Part shown: positions 61,582 through 64,000 of the stretch, piece after piece
Numbering within the stretch: position 1 is the first letter of the stretch
Layout: the number at the start of each line of letters is the position of its first letter
Assembly (NCBI RefSeq): GCF_905220365.1
Contig: NC_061124.1
Span: 5,024,501-5,088,500 of the forward strand
Reading direction: 5' to 3'
From: Vanessa cardui
Lineage: Eukaryota > Arthropoda > Insecta > Lepidoptera > Nymphalidae
DNA length: 64,000 nucleotides
Program-made: the position numbers and the translations under genes
The notes under the pieces: model-generated
What the model was told of the DNA's origin: nothing
Seen by the model: the letters and a program-made list of their open reading frames with translations, nothing else
Database searches by the model: none

Positions 61582-62575
61582 ATGCAGCGGTGCCATTTAA
61601 CTAGAGAAGAAATGCTAAGGGCAGGAGGCATGCTCCAAGCTGGGGCTACTCAACGGAGTATTGCTGAGGAGATTGGAACAAGACAAAACGTTATATCTAG
61701 GTTATGGTCACACTACCGTGCTACTGGTGAAGTGACTGAAAGATATCCAGGTGGGAAGCGCATAACCAATCAACGACAAGACCAATATTTGCAAGTTGCC
61801 GCGAAAAGAGAACCAAATGTTACGGCACTTCAATTGGTTCAGAGGCTCCAGCCCGAGGACCAGTTGCTTGTGAGTGACCAAACTGTAAGGAGACGGCTGC
61901 ATAAAGCTAACCTTCATGCTCGCAGACCGCTTCGTACTCCAGCACTACGCCGAGGAAATCGTGGGCGACGACTAGAGTGGGTTCGTGTAAATTTGTTCTC
62001 GGAAGATAACCAGTGGTCTGTAGTGCTGTTTACCGATGAGTCCCGGTTCGGTTTCCATCCCGATACACGTAGCGTACGTGTTTGGCGATTCCCTGGTCAT
62101 GATAGCCGCTTGCAACATCTTCAGAAAGTCCATTCATACCACGGCGGCATAATTATGGTTTGGGCGAGAATTTATCTTGGTAGAAGAACAGACCTCGTTT
62201 GGATCAGAAACACCATGGCGGCCGAAAAATGCCGTAACGAGATGCTTGTGCCAATAATTTAGTCCCATAGACTAAAAATGGGCCAAGAATTCACGCTCAT
62301 GCACGATAGCACCCGTCCGCACACAGCGGGAGTGGTGACGAGATGGTTGTAGGAACAAGACGTATCGATCTTAGGCTGTCCCGCTCAATCACCTGACCTA
62401 AACCCCATAGAGCACGCGTGGGACATACTCCAAAGAAGGGCTTCGAGGAATTTCCCTGCAAAATATTGCGATGGATGACCCCCTTTTTTATCTTAGTCGA
62501 ACCTGGGACAATATACCGCAGCAAGACTTGGATAACTTAATCCAAAGTATGAAAATTTGTTGCAGGACGTTATAA
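61582..62575 (+). pseudogene. Tc1-like transposase, broken
   Basis: Opens MQRCHLTREEMLRAGGMLQA with a helix-turn-helix DNA-binding region. Then come VSDQTVRRRLHKANLHARR, the first catalytic Asp in LFTDESRFGF, and VWRFPGHDSR. The frame meets TAG at 62260-62262 and again at 62350-62352. Between and after these it continues with the second Asp (LMHDSTRPHT) and SPDLNPIEHAW, which carries the catalytic Glu. A frameshift before about 62500 moves the C-terminal WDNIPQQDLDNLIQSMK into another frame. Tc1 enzymes cut and paste at TA sites; this copy cannot make a full protein. I did not find clear terminal inverted repeats. Confidence 0.85.
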
Positions 62576-64000
62576 ATGTCCTGGGTAGTTTTACAGAGTA
62601 CTGATTTTTCATATGACAATTTTACAGAGTACTGATTTCAGACAAACATTAATTGTTAGTTTTACCATTATTTTACGTTTTTTCTTTATTTAAGGATAAA
62701 ATTGTTTACACAAAATAATATGGTTTATTTTTTATTCTGGAGTAGAGTCAGATAAATGGGCTTTATAAAAATATAAACATGGTGCATGTTATTTTTAATA
62801 AATTTTGAAATAATTGAGTAAATTCAAAATATCCCTAGACAATGTTGATGTGTGTATTATGAATATATTACTAAACAAAACTCGTCAGCACTATGTTTTT
62901 TTTATAGTCTATATTATGGGAGGGCCCACTCGTAAGTCTGACCCTGTCTATGAATGAAATAAAATGTAAATAATTGACCAAACTGCTAATGCATCAATGT
63001 AATCATCAATCTTTTCCCTTGAGGTCTTTGCCTTAACCTGCTCTATCATTATTTGCTTTTCGGCTAGAGGAATATTGACTGGCAGTGACTTTCCCTTTTT
63101 TCATCGTTTTTATAATAGGAGGTTTTCAATTCACCTTTTATTGTATATTTTATGTGAAACACCTTTGTTATATTAACACTAATTTTTTTTTATTATTTTA
63201 AATGCTGCAAAAAATGAAATTTTAACTATGAAAAAAAAACTATATCTAGTTAATGCTAGGGTATTTAGAGTTTAAGTTGGTGATTAAGAAGTATTGGATA
63301 AAATAGGTAATATTGATACAGACTAAATTGTGTCTGATTATTAAAAAATATACGTACTGCTATGTATATTATAACTTAATACATGAACTACAGATCTTAT
63401 TACTCCGAAAACATTTGAATAGAAATATTTATTAAAGTAGTTTGAATGTTGACAAAATTGAATTGTAAGTTGAATGCAGACCAATAATTTGAATTCCGAA
63501 AGCAATTGGGATTGTTTGATATTTAGTGGCATATTTCGTGGACGAGCATTCCGTCGTTTGATTTCCTTTAGATCGACGATTGTTAAATTGTTGGATAGAG
63601 GAATTTAGTCGTGTTTGTGGGTATTAAAGTGTCAAAATCTTCAATGATCTTAATTTATTAGTTCGCAATTTTAAGGTCTCAAACATTTTGTTCAAAGTCG
63701 TATTTCCTTCACGCAATACAATATAAACATATATTATTTAAAAGTTGAGAGTGTATGCAGACCGATACATTCTGCTTGTCATCATTAATTTATAATCTAA
63801 GAATTAGTTCATCTTTACCGATCCCATACATTTACGAATTAGATAGGTTTTTGAAGATACAGGTGTATTTAAAATTCTTTATTCATATATTCCTAAGCCT
63901 TTGCTGTTGGTCAGCTCAGGTAATTTCGTTAAGCGCCTCGAAAACTCAAGTACATAACACCTTGTGCGTTCCTCAAATATATAAATAATTGCAAAGAGTA
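62576..64000. other. Right end of window, no gene seen
   Basis: A short imperfect duplication containing TTTTACAGAGTACTGATTT lies at about 62588-62640, just past the transposase remnant. The remainder is AT-rich without supportable features. Confidence 0.4.

Noticed and set aside
1..64000. CRISPR arrays, prophage or bacterial genes
   Set aside because: No regularly spaced repeats or bacterial gene structure. Introns, SINEs and LINEs show nuclear animal DNA.

Overview
The window looks like AT-rich butterfly or moth DNA, probably from a nymphalid. Genes carry short consensus GT-AG introns. A tRNA-derived SINE of the type described as Metulj in Heliconius occurs several times, next to Helitron-like, Penelope-like, Tc1-like and CR1/Jockey-group elements. 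The species cannot be fixed from sequence alone. All exon models below were built by hand from splice signals, reading frame and protein resemblance.

Layout. (1) 192-4786, plus strand: a six-exon DAXX-like histone chaperone, 1140 residues. (2) 6943-23044, minus strand: a 32-exon fibrillar procollagen, 1754 residues. It has a signal peptide, a TSPN/LamG-like N-terminal domain, a tyrosine- and acid-rich variable region, a minor helix, a major helix of 337 uninterrupted Gly-X-Y triplets, a basic cleavage site and a COLFI C-propeptide. All 32 exons join in frame (5265 nt including the stop). DAXX and the collagen gene converge, with about 2.2 kb between stop codons. (3) 25270-42804, minus strand: a five-exon zeta-class glutathione S-transferase (maleylacetoacetate isomerase), 217 residues. 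Its 12.6-kb intron holds a complete-looking LINE and a large TTAA-flanked element. (4) 44067-45311 or 45353, minus strand: a secreted acidic precursor that I do not recognise. It has dibasic sites and ends in Trp-Gly-stop, which suggests an amidated peptide. (5) From about 45.4 kb to the end I see no conserved host gene, only repeats and a broken Tc1-like transposase at 61582-62575.

The genes are functionally unrelated neighbours: H3.3-H4 deposition, extracellular matrix fibrils, tyrosine catabolism or glutathione chemistry, and a possible peptide hormone. No operon-like link is expected. The most useful leads are the unknown precursor, the altered cysteine and calcium-site pattern in the collagen C-propeptide, several near-perfect inverted duplications, and a 3'-tail similarity between the LINE and a short repeat family.
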